DNA from: Kribbella italica
GTDB lineage: Bacteria; Actinomycetota; Actinomycetes; Propionibacteriales; Kribbellaceae
DNA length: 64,000 bases
NCBI RefSeq assembly: GCF_014205135.1
Contig: NZ_JACHMY010000001.1
Span: 2,728,001-2,792,000, forward strand
Reading direction: 5' to 3'
Position numbers and translations under genes: made by a program. Below the pieces are notes generated by a model. That model was not told the DNA's origin. It worked only from the letters and a program-made list of their open reading frames with translations, and searched no databases. Below are positions 8,394 through 18,287 of the stretch, in pieces (the first letter of the stretch is position 1; each line of letters begins with the position of its first letter).

Positions 8394-11300
8394 CTAGGTG
8401 CGGACCTTGACGGTGAGGTCCGCGTTCGCCGGCTCGACCAACTCACTCCCGAGGTAGGCGACCGCCAGCGTGAGCCGGCCGTCCTTGGCGATCTTGGGCC
8501 ACACGAACACCGCACGTCCGTCCTTGACCGTGGCGACGAGCGTCGAACCGCCCTTGATCTTGACCCTGACCTCGCCGGTGACCGGTACGGCGCCGGACGC
8601 CGACAGCTTCACCGTGATCCGCGCCTTGTTGCCGGGCACCTTCACCGCGGTGACCTCCATCGTCGGCACCGCCTTCACCACGACCACCTGCACCGTCGAC
8701 GAGGACGGCCGGTGAGCAGAGTCCCCGCCGTAGCGCAGGGTCAGGTCGTGGGTCCCCGGCAGGAGTGCCTTGGCGGACAGCACCACGGTCCCCCTCCCCC
8801 CGGCGACCGTGGCCGTTGCCAGGACGGCTGTCCCCCGCAGCAGCTCGACCGTCCCGGTGGCCTCGGCCGGGGAGACTGCCACCGACACAGTTCCGGACAC
8901 GCCGTACGTCGTGGGTACGGCGACTCCCGCCACCGCTGTGGTCGTCAGACCATCGCCGTCGGCCTTCACCGTGATGGTCACCTTCGTGCGAGCGGAAACG
9001 TCCTCCCCGTCGTCCGCGCGGTAGTAGAAGACGTCCTTGCCGGTGAAGCCGGCGTCGGGTGTGTAGGTGAACGACCCGTCGGCGGACAGGGTCACTGTCC
9101 CGTTGACGGGCTGGGTGGCACCGATCGCCGTGAGCACGTCACCGTCGGCGTCGGTGTCGTTCGCCAGGACGCCCGGCGCCGGAAGCACCAGCGGCTGCTT
9201 CGCAACAGTCTCGTAGGCGTCCTCACCTGCGGCCGGGGCCGTGTTGTCCGGCGGCTGCTCATCCGGCTCCACCGTGATGGTCACCGTCGTCGCCGCCGAG
9301 GCGGCGGTCCCGTCGGAAGCCTTGTAGGTGAAGGTGTCCGTGCCCGAGAACCCCGCCTTGGGCGTGTAGGTGAAGGATCCGTCGGCCGCCAGCGTGACCG
9401 TGCCGTTGGCCGGCTGGGTGGCTCCGCCCGCCGTCAGATCGTTGCCATTGGCATCCGTGTCGTTGGCGAGCACCCCCGGCGCGCTGACCGTCAGGGGCTT
9501 GCCCTCCACCGTCCCGTAGGCGTCGGCCGCACCGACGGGAGCGACGTTGGCCGGTGGACCGGCGGCGAGCTCAGCGACCTGCTCGGCGGTGAGTTCGTAG
9601 CCGTACATCCGGAAGTCGTCGACCAGGCCGTCGAACCTCGGATCCGGCCAGCTCGTCCCTCCGATGAAGTTGGCCGCGGTGTTGCCGTCCACGCCGACAT
9701 CGCCGATGCCGAGGGTGAAGTCGGTACGGGTGGCCTTCAGCTGCCCGTCGAAGTAGATCTTGCCGGTCGAACCACTCATCGTGAACACGACGTGCGTCCA
9801 CGCGTTGAGCGGCAGGTCGTTGCCTCCACCGAGGGTGAGGCGCTCCTGCGTCGCGTTGCCGGGTGCCTTGAACGTCGCGGCGAACCCGGTCGCCCCGGCC
9901 GCCTGCGTCGACGACTGCAGCAGGAAGAACGTGTCCGTACTGCTGCCGATCTGAAGCAGCGGCACCCAGTTCGGCAGCGCGTCCGGACGCGCCCACATCG
10001 ACACCGTGAACTCCTCGTCCATACCGGCCTCGATGTTGTCCGGGAGCCGGACCTGGTTGCCCGTCCCCGAGGCGCCACCCGGCAGCGACACCGCGCTGCC
10101 GAACCGGCCTGCGGCCCAGGACGTCGCGCCCTGCAGGCTCGCCGGGCCGATCGACGGGTCGTTCCCCGAGTTGGCGCCGGTGGTGCCCTGACCCTCGTCG
10201 AAGGTGTAGTGGACCGGGACTCCCTCACCCGGCGGTGGCCGCTCGACCGTGTGGGTCACCGTGGCCGACGAGTCACGCCAGCCCTCCGCGCCGAGGAAGC
10301 GGACCTCGATCTGGTGCGCTCCCGGGGACAACGTCAGCGCGGGGAACGAGACAGCTCCGTCGGCGACGGTCACCGTCGAGCCGACGCTGGAACCGTCGAC
10401 CCACAGCTGGGCGGTGCCCTTGGCCTTCGCCGCCGCCTCGTCGGTGATGACCGCCGAGGCCGTCACCGGCTGGGCGAACGGCGACGGGGAACCCGGCTCG
10501 ACCGTGACCGTCGTGGTCGTGCGCAGCGCCGAGCCCGCGGCGTACATCGCGGCCACGTCCGCCGCCGTCAGGGTGGAGGTGTACAGCCGCACCTCGTCCA
10601 TCAGGCCGTCGTACGCCGGATCCGGGAAACCGTTGCGGCCCAGCCAGTTGTCGGTCGTGGGACCGATGTCGGCCAGGTCGATCGTCAGGTTGTCCCGGGT
10701 CGCGATCGCCTCGCCGTTGAGGTAGAGCGTGCCGACCTCGCCCTGACGGGTGAAGGCCACGTGGTTCCACTGGTTGACCGCGACATCCTTGGTGGGACTG
10801 GCGTAGACACGTTCCTGGAGAGCGTTGCCCTTCGCCTTGAAGGTGGCCGCGAGCCCGGTGTTCCCGGCCGCCTGGGTCTGCATCTGGATCTGGAAGAAGC
10901 TCCCGGCGTCGCCGAGCCCGTCGCCGAGCTGGAACAGACCGATCCAGTCGTTCAACGTGTCGGGGCGGACCCAGAAGGCGGTCGAGAAGTTCGCCGCGCC
11001 CTGGAGCAGGTTGTCCGGCAGATCGACCGCGTTGGCGTTGCTGCCGCCGGGCAGGTTGATCGCCTTGCCGAAGACTCCGTTGTCGGACCAGCCGGTCGTT
11101 CCGGTCAGGGTCGCGGCCCCGGCCCCGCGGGCGTTGCCCGTGTTGGCGGCCGTCGTACCTTGGCCCTCCTCGAACTCGTACTGCACCGGGACGTCGGATG
11201 CTCCTGGGTCGGTGCCGACGATCACGAGGTTGTCGATCATCAGGCCGGCGCCGGTTCCCGGGGCCTGCAGGCTGAGCGCCTGCGAACGCGCCGCCGCCGT

Positions 11301-14141
11301 GAAGGTGCCGACGTACGTCGCGAACGCGCCGGTCGAGGGCAGGTCCGTCGTGGCGGTGAGCGTGGTACTCAGGTCACCGACCGACAGCGCGGCCGTTGCC
11401 GGCCCCGCTCCGGCAGCCGACCGGCTGTCGCGGGCGTACCGCAGGGAGATCCGGTACTCACGCCCGGGGTCGAGCCCCTTGAGCGTGCGTTCGAGACTGC
11501 CCGAAGCGCCCAGGCCGAGGTAGTAGCCGGTGAGACCGAGGCCACCCTGGCCGGCCGCGGCGCCGCGGACGAGCTGGACCTGGCTCTCGATCGTCCAGGG
11601 CGTCATCCGGCCGTTGCCCGGGGCAACATCGACGACCGGGGCCGGGTTGCCACCCCGCCAGTCGGCCGGCAGCCGCGGGTACTCGAACTGGTCGACGACC
11701 TGCGGCGTCCGCTGGTCCATCGCCACCGTGGGGTCGATGTCCACGATCTTCGCGACCGACGGGGTGCCGTCGGCGTCGAAGACGAACAGCATGTAGGCAC
11801 CGGGAGGTGCGTAGGTGCCGTCGGCCGGCGCCGTGATGTTGACCGTTCCACCGGACTGGCTGAAGGCCAGGTCCTGGAAGTTCTGGTCGTTGTTGAAGCC
11901 GTGCGTCACCGATCCGTTGCGGACCAGCGTGACGCGGGAGACGCCGCCGGACGCGGCGATCTGGAAGTTTCCGTTGTAGCCGATCTTGTCGGGCGCGGTG
12001 GTGATCACCGGCCGCTGGGCCGGCTCGTCGCCGTCGAAGAGGTACGACGGGGAGTAGTACTCCACGTCGGTGTAGTTCCGCGGGCCGGGTGCGCCGCCAC
12101 CGCCGAGCATCACCCGACCGTCGGGCAGCAGCAAGGCCGCGGAGTGGTAGAGCCGGGCGTGCTCGTACGGCACGGCGACCTCGGTCCAGTCACCGCTGTC
12201 CGGATTCCAGATCTCGGCGTTCGTGACGTACCCGCCGTTGCCGTTGTTCTCGCGTCCGCCACCGGTGACGAGCACGTCGCCGTCGGGAAGGACCGTCGAG
12301 GTCGCCCAGTGGCGCTGGTACTTCATCGGGTCGGTCGCGGCGATCACCGGGTTCGCCGTACCGCCGGTGATGTCGACCGTGAAGCCGGCACGGGCGCCGT
12401 CCGGGCCACCGCCGTTGCCCCACCAGCCGCCGCCGACCTGGAGGATCTTGCCGGGGCGGTACATCGTGGCCGTGGAGGTCGCGCCGACCGGGTTGCCGTT
12501 GGCACCCTGGTTGGCGATGCCGGCCGGAAGCGTGCCACGCAACGTCAGCTGGCCGGTTCCGTTGTTGCCCTGGGGGTTGAGCTCGAACATCTGGGTGCCA
12601 CTGAGGTTGAACAGGTTGCCGCTTCCCGGTGCGACGAACGCGCGGGGGTACCACCACCGGTTCTCGTCCGCTCCGGGATGATCGGATCCGCCGTCGCCGT
12701 ACGCCACCGCGCTCTTGGCACCGTCCAGCGTCTTCCAGCCGGAGCCGTTGTCCGGAGTGTAGATCTCCGGCGTCAGTACGCCGGGCCCACCCGTCCCGCC
12801 GCGGAGGCTGCCACCCTGAACGACGACGTCGCCGTTGGGCATCGTAGTGCCGGTCGGGTACCAGCGGGGGAAGTTCATGGGCGCTTCGTTCTGCAGCCCG
12901 TTGTTCGTGGAGTAACTGGTGACGCCGACGGCACCGTCGTTGGGGGCGTTGCCGCCCAGACCGTCGTCACCTCCGACGGTCATCGTGGAGTGATTGTGGG
13001 GACTCTGCACCTGCATGGAACAGAACAGATCGGTGTAGGTGGTGTTTGGCAGGATGCCGTTGCGGAGGTTCGCCAGGGTCCTCGGCTCGGCTGGGTTCCA
13101 GACGTCGACCTCCATCTGGCCGCCCTGGGTGACCGAGCTGTTGCCGGACCAGTCGTACGGCGTGGTGTCGTTGCCCCAGCCGCCGACGCTGCCGAAGGAC
13201 TGCACCTTGCCGTCCGAGGTCAGCGCCATGTTGATCGGCATCAGCGGCCACGGCGTGACGCCGCTCCAGGCGCCGGCGCTGTCCTTGGCCGGCGGCGAGC
13301 AGTCCGCGGGCAGCAGCCCGGCGGCGTACGCGATGCCGTTCTTGATCTGGGTCCGCATCACCGGCTCGGCGTACGCCGTGCCCTCGTGACCCATGCCGGT
13401 GTACCAGGACCGGCCGGCGTCGATCTCCTGGCACCAGGTGATCGGGTGCAGGGTGCCGTTCTGCCCCCCGCCGTACGACGACTCGTCGGCCTGGAGCAGG
13501 GTGCGGACGTTCGGCGCCGGGTTGACGACCCAGTCGTACCACTCGTCGCTGCGGGTGAAGCTGTCCGGCAGGCCCTGCGTCAGTGGGTGGCTGGGATCGG
13601 GGGCGAACACTCGGCCCGGTCGGACGGCAGGGTTCTCCGGATGCCCCTCGGACACGGCGCCGACGAGGCGGGCGTAGAACGGGTTGACGTCGTGCTCGCT
13701 CTCGCCGACCGACCAGCCGGCGTAGTGGATGCCCAGGTAGCCACCGCCGCCGCGGATGTAGGCCTCGAGCGCGGCGCGTTGCTCGGTGTTGAAGAGCACG
13801 CCGCCGGTCTGCGCGAAGACCACGGCGTCCTTGGTGGCGAGGTTGTCGGTGGTGAAGGCCGTCGGGCTGTCGGTCTCCTGGATGTTCACCGGCTGGCCGT
13901 ACTGCGTGCCGAGCTCGGTGGTCAGGTCCCGCACGGCCTGCCGCGCCTGCACGTTGGAGGCGTGGAAGTTGGGCTTGTAGAACAACAGGACGTTGAGCTG
14001 GCCGTCATCGGCGGCGACGGCCGCGGCTGGAGCTTTGGCGGCGGCCGAGGCCGCCGTACCGACGGTGAGCGCCAGCGCGACGAGCACTGCGACGACGCGG
14101 GCGAAGAGGCGGACGGGGGCTGATCTGCTGGTTGTGATCAT
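8394..14141 (-). CDS. Secreted ThuA / copper-radical (galactose) oxidase fusion with LamG and Ig-like modules
   Basis: 1915 aa, exported (signal to about residue 45). Residues ~47-285 are a ThuA/trehalose-utilisation-like domain (GIHYAGWS, SDEWYDWV, TWCQEIDAGRSWYTGMGH). Residues ~290-805 are a galactose-oxidase/glyoxal-oxidase kelch propeller plus DUF1929. The copper-radical site is visible: Cys374 (DLFCS) and Tyr428 (PRWYPTG) for the thioether cofactor, Tyr665-His666 (RLYHSAA) and His747 (VTHGFN) as ligands. Such enzymes oxidise a primary alcohol to an aldehyde with O2, giving H2O2. A carbohydrate-binding-like region (~810-970), LamG domain 1 (~980-1190), an Ig-like domain, LamG domain 2 (~1305-1520), two tandem Ig/VCBS repeats (~1530-1735) and two C-terminal Ig-like domains follow. 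It is the last gene of the kdu-transporter-aldehyde dehydrogenase operon, 50 bp after the dehydrogenase. The substrate is inferred to be a galactose-type glycan. Confidence 0.9.
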   Translation of the reverse strand: MITTSRSAPVRLFARVVAVLVALALTVGTAASAAAKAPAAAVAADDGQLNVLLFYKPNFHASNVQARQAVRDLTTELGTQYGQPVNIQETDSPTAFTTDNLATKDAVVFAQTGGVLFNTEQRAALEAYIRGGGGYLGIHYAGWSVGESEHDVNPFYARLVGAVSEGHPENPAVRPGRVFAPDPSHPLTQGLPDSFTRSDEWYDWVVNPAPNVRTLLQADESSYGGGQNGTLHPITWCQEIDAGRSWYTGMGHEGTAYAEPVMRTQIKNGIAYAAGLLPADCSPPAKDSAGAWSGVTPWPLMPINMALTSDGKVQSFGSVGGWGNDTTPYDWSGNSSVTQGGQMEVDVWNPAEPRTLANLRNGILPNTTYTDLFCSMQVQSPHNHSTMTVGGDDGLGGNAPNDGAVGVTSYSTNNGLQNEAPMNFPRWYPTGTTMPNGDVVVQGGSLRGGTGGPGVLTPEIYTPDNGSGWKTLDGAKSAVAYGDGGSDHPGADENRWWYPRAFVAPGSGNLFNLSGTQMFELNPQGNNGTGQLTLRGTLPAGIANQGANGNPVGATSTATMYRPGKILQVGGGWWGNGGGPDGARAGFTVDITGGTANPVIAATDPMKYQRHWATSTVLPDGDVLVTGGGRENNGNGGYVTNAEIWNPDSGDWTEVAVPYEHARLYHSAALLLPDGRVMLGGGGAPGPRNYTDVEYYSPSYLFDGDEPAQRPVITTAPDKIGYNGNFQIAASGGVSRVTLVRNGSVTHGFNNDQNFQDLAFSQSGGTVNITAPADGTYAPPGAYMLFVFDADGTPSVAKIVDIDPTVAMDQRTPQVVDQFEYPRLPADWRGGNPAPVVDVAPGNGRMTPWTIESQVQLVRGAAAGQGGLGLTGYYLGLGASGSLERTLKGLDPGREYRISLRYARDSRSAAGAGPATAALSVGDLSTTLTATTDLPSTGAFATYVGTFTAAARSQALSLQAPGTGAGLMIDNLVIVGTDPGASDVPVQYEFEEGQGTTAANTGNARGAGAATLTGTTGWSDNGVFGKAINLPGGSNANAVDLPDNLLQGAANFSTAFWVRPDTLNDWIGLFQLGDGLGDAGSFFQIQMQTQAAGNTGLAATFKAKGNALQERVYASPTKDVAVNQWNHVAFTRQGEVGTLYLNGEAIATRDNLTIDLADIGPTTDNWLGRNGFPDPAYDGLMDEVRLYTSTLTAADVAAMYAAGSALRTTTTVTVEPGSPSPFAQPVTASAVITDEAAAKAKGTAQLWVDGSSVGSTVTVADGAVSFPALTLSPGAHQIEVRFLGAEGWRDSSATVTHTVERPPPGEGVPVHYTFDEGQGTTGANSGNDPSIGPASLQGATSWAAGRFGSAVSLPGGASGTGNQVRLPDNIEAGMDEEFTVSMWARPDALPNWVPLLQIGSSTDTFFLLQSSTQAAGATGFAATFKAPGNATQERLTLGGGNDLPLNAWTHVVFTMSGSTGKIYFDGQLKATRTDFTLGIGDVGVDGNTAANFIGGTSWPDPRFDGLVDDFRMYGYELTAEQVAELAAGPPANVAPVGAADAYGTVEGKPLTVSAPGVLANDTDANGNDLTAGGATQPANGTVTLAADGSFTYTPKAGFSGTDTFTYKASDGTAASAATTVTITVEPDEQPPDNTAPAAGEDAYETVAKQPLVLPAPGVLANDTDADGDVLTAIGATQPVNGTVTLSADGSFTYTPDAGFTGKDVFYYRADDGEDVSARTKVTITVKADGDGLTTTAVAGVAVPTTYGVSGTVSVAVSPAEATGTVELLRGTAVLATATVAGGRGTVVLSAKALLPGTHDLTLRYGGDSAHRPSSSTVQVVVVKAVPTMEVTAVKVPGNKARITVKLSASGAVPVTGEVRVKIKGGSTLVATVKDGRAVFVWPKIAKDGRLTLAVAYLGSELVEPANADLTVKVRT

Positions 14142-14191
14142 GTGAGGTCACCCTGGGATCGGCGGAGGTGGCGCGGGTAGGGAGATGACGT

Positions 14192-15688
14192 TCAGCGGAG
14201 TTCGGCGATGACGGTCTTCAGCTCGGTGTAGTCGTCCAGACCGAACGACCCGAGTTCGCGGCCCCAGCCCGACTGCTTGAAGCCACCGCGCGGCAGGGTG
14301 ACGTCATCGGCGTGCCAGGTGTTGAGCCAGACCGTGCCTGCGCGGAGGCGACCGCCGACGCGGTGCGCGGTCCCGAGATCCTTGGACCAGACTCCGGCCG
14401 CGAGGCCGTAGACCGTGTTGTTGGCGGCCGCGACCACCTCGTCCTCGGTGTCGAAGGGGACCGCGGTCACGACGGGGCCGAAGATCTCGTCGGTCTGCAC
14501 GGCCATCTGCTCGGTCACGGAGGTGATCAGCGTCGGCGCGACGAAGTAGCCGCGGTCACCGACGGCGTCGGCACTGCCCGCGTTGAGTACGGCGCCCTCC
14601 CGCACCGCCCCGCGGATGTAGCCGAGCACCTTCGCGTGCTGCTCCTCGGAGACGAGCGGACCCATGTGGGACCCGGGGTCGAAGCCGTCGCCGACCTTGA
14701 TGGCACGCGCGGCCGCGGCCACGCCCTCCACGACCTGGTCGAAGACGCCGCGCTGCACGTACAGGCGCGAGCCGTTGACGCAGCACTGGCCCTCGTTGAA
14801 GTAGCCACCCAGCACCGCACCGGCGACCGCGGCGTCGAGGTCCGCGTCGTTGAAGATGATGTTGGGAGCCTTGCCGCCGAGCTCGAGCGAGACCTTCTTC
14901 AGGTTGCCCGAGGCGGCCGCGGCGATCTTCTTGCCGACCTCGGTGCTGCCGGTGAAGGCGACCTTGTCGACCCCGTGGTGCTCGACCAGCGCGGCTCCGG
15001 TCTCGCCGAAGCCGGGCACGACGTTGACGACACCGGCGGGCACACCGGCCTCGAGCAGAAGCTCGCCGAGGCGCAGCGCGGTCAGCGGGGTCTGCTCGGC
15101 CGGCTTGAGGATGACGGTGTTGCCCGCGGTGATGGCCGGGACGATCTTGAAGCAGGCCATCAGCAACGGGAAGTTCCACGGCACGATGCCCGCGACCACG
15201 CCGATCGGTTCACGGCGGGTGTAGGCGTGGAACTCTGCCCCAGGCACGGACATCGGAATGCTGGTGCCCTCCATCTTGGTCGCCCAGCCCGCGAAGTAGC
15301 GGAACAGCTCGGCGGCAGTCGCGACGTCCCCGTCGCGAGCCGCCTCGACGCGCTTGCCGTTGTCGAGCGCCTCCAGTTGCGCCAGCTCGTCGGCGTGGGC
15401 CTCGATCAGGTCACCGATGCGCCACAGCAGGTGCGAGCGGTCGCGAGGTGTCAGCTTCGACCAGGGTGACGGCGACTCGAACGCGGTCCGCGCCGCCACG
15501 ACCGCGCGGTCGACGTCGACCGCCGACGCCTGCGCGACCTGGACCAGCACCTCCTCGGTCGAGGGGTTGACGGTGGCGAAGGTCTTGCCGTCCTTGGCAT
15601 CCACCCATTCACCGTCGATGAGCAGCTGCTTGGGCGAGGACAGGAACGAGCGGACGGCGGGCAGAAGAGTGGAGTTCTCGTGGGGCAT
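14192..15688 (-). CDS. NAD(P)+-dependent aldehyde dehydrogenase
   Basis: 498 aa, the usual family length. The start is the ATG at 15688 (MPHENSTLL), preceded by GGAAGG at 5 bases; an open frame extends further upstream but through the coding region of the permease. Key motifs are PWNFPLLMA, the cofactor loop FTGSTEVGK, the base Glu in LELGGK (about 268-270), and the nucleophilic cysteine in NEGQCCVNGS (about 302); EIFGPV and the late LPRGGFKQSGWGRE are also present. It matches the betaine-aldehyde/ALDH2-like class and oxidises an aldehyde to an acid. It sits between the sugar transporter and the copper-radical oxidase, so a sugar-derived aldehyde or a uronate-pathway semialdehyde is a reasonable substrate; this is inference. 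Confidence 0.93.
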   Translation of the reverse strand: MPHENSTLLPAVRSFLSSPKQLLIDGEWVDAKDGKTFATVNPSTEEVLVQVAQASAVDVDRAVVAARTAFESPSPWSKLTPRDRSHLLWRIGDLIEAHADELAQLEALDNGKRVEAARDGDVATAAELFRYFAGWATKMEGTSIPMSVPGAEFHAYTRREPIGVVAGIVPWNFPLLMACFKIVPAITAGNTVILKPAEQTPLTALRLGELLLEAGVPAGVVNVVPGFGETGAALVEHHGVDKVAFTGSTEVGKKIAAAASGNLKKVSLELGGKAPNIIFNDADLDAAVAGAVLGGYFNEGQCCVNGSRLYVQRGVFDQVVEGVAAAARAIKVGDGFDPGSHMGPLVSEEQHAKVLGYIRGAVREGAVLNAGSADAVGDRGYFVAPTLITSVTEQMAVQTDEIFGPVVTAVPFDTEDEVVAAANNTVYGLAAGVWSKDLGTAHRVGGRLRAGTVWLNTWHADDVTLPRGGFKQSGWGRELGSFGLDDYTELKTVIAELR

Positions 15689-15750
15689 GGTGGCCTTCCG
15701 TAGGTGTGGACTGGCGAACGGACGCGATGGCAGGACGGAACCGGGCGTGG

Positions 15751-16743
15751 CTACTTGATGATCAGCACCTTCGAACGGTCGAGAGTGAGTGCGACGGCGG
15801 CGACGATGATCGCGCCGTACAGGATCTGCTCGTAGGCGGACGGGACGCCGACGATCGGCAGGCCCACCCGAAGCAGCGTCACGACGAGCGCCCCGGCGAG
15901 GCTCCGCCAGACGCTGCCGTGGCCGCCCGTGATCGCCGTACCGCCGACGACGATCGCTGCCACGGCCGGCAGCAGCAGGTTGTCGGCCATGGTGGGGCTG
16001 CCGCTGAACTGGCGCGAGACCAGCATCACCGCGGCGAGACCGGCGCAGGCACCGGAGACGCAGAACGCACCGATCTTCACCAGGTCGACGGGCGTGCCGG
16101 CCAGCCGCGCCGCCGACTCGGAGTAGCCGGTGGCGGAGATCCAGCTGTGCAGTGGTGTTGCCTTCAGAATCACGGAGATCAGCGCGACGACGATCAGCGC
16201 CACGGCCAACGACATCGGCACGTATCCCCCGACGTACAGGTCCAGCCAGCTGATCGTCGAGTCGTCCACGACCCGCACGGTGCCGGCCCCGGAAACGACG
16301 AGGGCCACCGCGGAGAAGATGCTCAGTCCGCCCAGGGTGACGATGAAGGACGGTATCCGGAGTAGTACGTGCGCCACGCCCTGCACCGCGCCGATCGCCG
16401 CCGCGACCAGGATCACGGCGGGCGTGGCGAGTGCGCCGAGGTCCGGTAGCCACAGGGCGAGGAGGACGGTCGACACCGAGGCCAGCGCCGCGATGGACAG
16501 ATCGATGCCACCGCAGAGGACGACGAGGGTCGCCCCCGCGGCGAGCACGATCAGGGGCGCGGCCGTCCGCGCGGCCGCGGTCAGGCTCCGCTGGGTCAGG
16601 AACTCCGGGTCGGCGATGGTCAGGGCGGCCAGCAGCACCGCCAGGGCGATGAGCGGCATGAACGAGGTGAGTCGCTGGGCCGGACCGGGACCACCCTTCA
16701 GGGCCGGCCCGGCGGTCGGCTTCACGGTGACGGGGGTACTCAT
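15751..16743 (-). CDS. CUT2-type sugar ABC transporter permease (RbsC-like), second permease
   Basis: 330 aa with about ten hydrophobic segments. The family core motifs are GATLVVLCGGIDLS near residue 70 and AIVVGGTAITGGHGS near 265, both typical of ribose/galactose-type permeases. The ATG overlaps the ATPase stop by 4 bp. Together with the permease at 18284-19285 it would form a heterodimeric membrane channel; two different permeases in one CUT2 operon are common in actinobacteria. The substrate is set by the binding protein and by operon context (uronate or related sugar). Confidence 0.92.
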   Translation of the reverse strand: MSTPVTVKPTAGPALKGGPGPAQRLTSFMPLIALAVLLAALTIADPEFLTQRSLTAAARTAAPLIVLAAGATLVVLCGGIDLSIAALASVSTVLLALWLPDLGALATPAVILVAAAIGAVQGVAHVLLRIPSFIVTLGGLSIFSAVALVVSGAGTVRVVDDSTISWLDLYVGGYVPMSLAVALIVVALISVILKATPLHSWISATGYSESAARLAGTPVDLVKIGAFCVSGACAGLAAVMLVSRQFSGSPTMADNLLLPAVAAIVVGGTAITGGHGSVWRSLAGALVVTLLRVGLPIVGVPSAYEQILYGAIIVAAVALTLDRSKVLIIK

Positions 16744-18287
16744 ACCATCTCTTTCACGAGGTCGAGAGGGCTCGGCTTACCGCCGTTCGGGCAGGCGACC
16801 TCGGCCGCCACCCGTCCGTCGTTCATGACCAGGATCCGGTCGGCCATGCCGATGGCCTCCTCGAGGCTGTCGGCCAGCAGCAGGGTGGCCACTCCACTCG
16901 CGGCGAGTTCGCGCATCAGCCGGTACACCTCCGACCGGGCCCCGATGTCGAGACCACGCGTGGGGTGGTCCAGCAGCAACAGCTTGATGTCGCCGCCGAC
17001 CAGCCATCGGGCCAGAACGACCTTCTGCTGGTTGCCACCGGACAGCCGCTGGATGGCGGTGTCACGGCCCGGCGTCCGGATGGAGAGCCGGCTGATCCAG
17101 CTGTCCACCAAGGCCGCCTGTTTCCTGGGCGCTACCAGGGGCCCTGAGCAACGAGCCTTCTGCTTGGTCAGAGTCATGTTCTCGGCCACCGACATCGGGC
17201 CCACCATGCCCTCGAGCTTGCGTTCGGCGGGTACGTAGCCGATGCCGGCGGCGCAGGCGGCACGGGTGCCGGGCAGGTCGAGCACCTTCCCGTCCATCAG
17301 GATTTCACCGGTCGTCGTCGGCTCGGCGCCGAACAGCGCGCGGCAGACCTCTTCGCGACCGGAGCCGTGGACGCCGACGATCGCCACGATCTCGCCCGCC
17401 GCGATGTCGAGGTCGACGTCGCGGAACGACTTGCCCGACAGGCCGCGGACGGACAGCCGGGCCTGCTCGGCCACGACCGGCGCGGCGGCGTTCCCGTGAT
17501 AGTGATCGTCGGACCCGGTGGACCCGATCATCATCCGGTGCAGCTCACGCGGAACGGCACCGGCCGTGGCGACCTCACCGACCGACTGGCCGCTGCGCAG
17601 TACGGTCACGCGGTCGCACACGTCCAGTACTTCGTCCAGACGGTGCGAGACGAACACCACGGAAGCGAACTCACGCAGCCGGCGGATCTGCTCGAAGAGG
17701 GTCTCGATCTCCTTCGACTCCAGCACCGACGTGGGCTCGTCGAGGATGACGACCGGCGCGTGCCGGCTCCGCTCCTCGATCCGCAGCACCTTCGCGATCT
17801 CGACCATCTGCCGGTCGGCGAACGACAGCGTGTCGGTCCGGGCCAGTGGATCGATGCTCGAGCCGATCTTGTCCAGTTGCTCCTGGGCCAGGCGGCGAAG
17901 GGCATCCCAGCGGTAGATTCCCCGGCGTACCGCGTTTCCCTCGCTGCCGAGGACGATGTTCTCGGCAGCGGTCAGGTTGGGCACCAGGGACTGTTCCTGG
18001 AAGACCATTCCGATGCCGTGGCCGGCGGCGTCGACGACGCTGCGCAGCTTGACGGGCTCACCGCGGACGTAGATCTCGCCGGCGTCGGGGCGGACCAGAC
18101 CGACCAGTGCCTTGAGCAACGTGGACTTGCCCGCGCCGTTCTCACCGGCCAGACCGAGGACCTCGTGCTGGCGTACCACCAGGTCGACGCCGTCGAGGGC
18201 CTTGACGCCCGGATAGTGCTTGACGAGGCCACGGACCTCCAGCGCCGGCACGGAGGTTGTGGGCTCCTGGGCGACGTGAACACTCAT
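16740..18287 (-). CDS. Sugar ABC transporter ATPase with two nucleotide-binding domains (RbsA/MglA type)
   Basis: 515 aa, the standard length for tandem-domain CUT2 ATPases. Domain 1 carries Walker A GENGAGKS (about 48-55), a divergent signature SFADRQM and Walker B VVILDEPTS. Domain 2 has the degenerate Walker A usual for the family (GVHGSGREE), a good signature LSGGNQQ, and Walker B LLLLDHPTRG near 437, where His replaces the catalytic Glu. Normally at least one site per pair keeps a Glu, and here domain 1 does. Both ends overlap their neighbours by 4 bp, so the binding protein-permease-ATPase-permease block is translationally coupled throughout. Confidence 0.95.
   Translation of the reverse strand: MSVHVAQEPTTSVPALEVRGLVKHYPGVKALDGVDLVVRQHEVLGLAGENGAGKSTLLKALVGLVRPDAGEIYVRGEPVKLRSVVDAAGHGIGMVFQEQSLVPNLTAAENIVLGSEGNAVRRGIYRWDALRRLAQEQLDKIGSSIDPLARTDTLSFADRQMVEIAKVLRIEERSRHAPVVILDEPTSVLESKEIETLFEQIRRLREFASVVFVSHRLDEVLDVCDRVTVLRSGQSVGEVATAGAVPRELHRMMIGSTGSDDHYHGNAAAPVVAEQARLSVRGLSGKSFRDVDLDIAAGEIVAIVGVHGSGREEVCRALFGAEPTTTGEILMDGKVLDLPGTRAACAAGIGYVPAERKLEGMVGPMSVAENMTLTKQKARCSGPLVAPRKQAALVDSWISRLSIRTPGRDTAIQRLSGGNQQKVVLARWLVGGDIKLLLLDHPTRGLDIGARSEVYRLMRELAASGVATLLLADSLEEAIGMADRILVMNDGRVAAEVACPNGGKPSPLDLVKEMV

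Noticed and set aside
7362..14123. A 2253-codon rightward open frame opposite the copper-radical oxidase
   Set aside because: It is the antisense shadow of a high-GC gene: no domain, no ribosome-binding site, and Arg/Val/Gly-rich composition.
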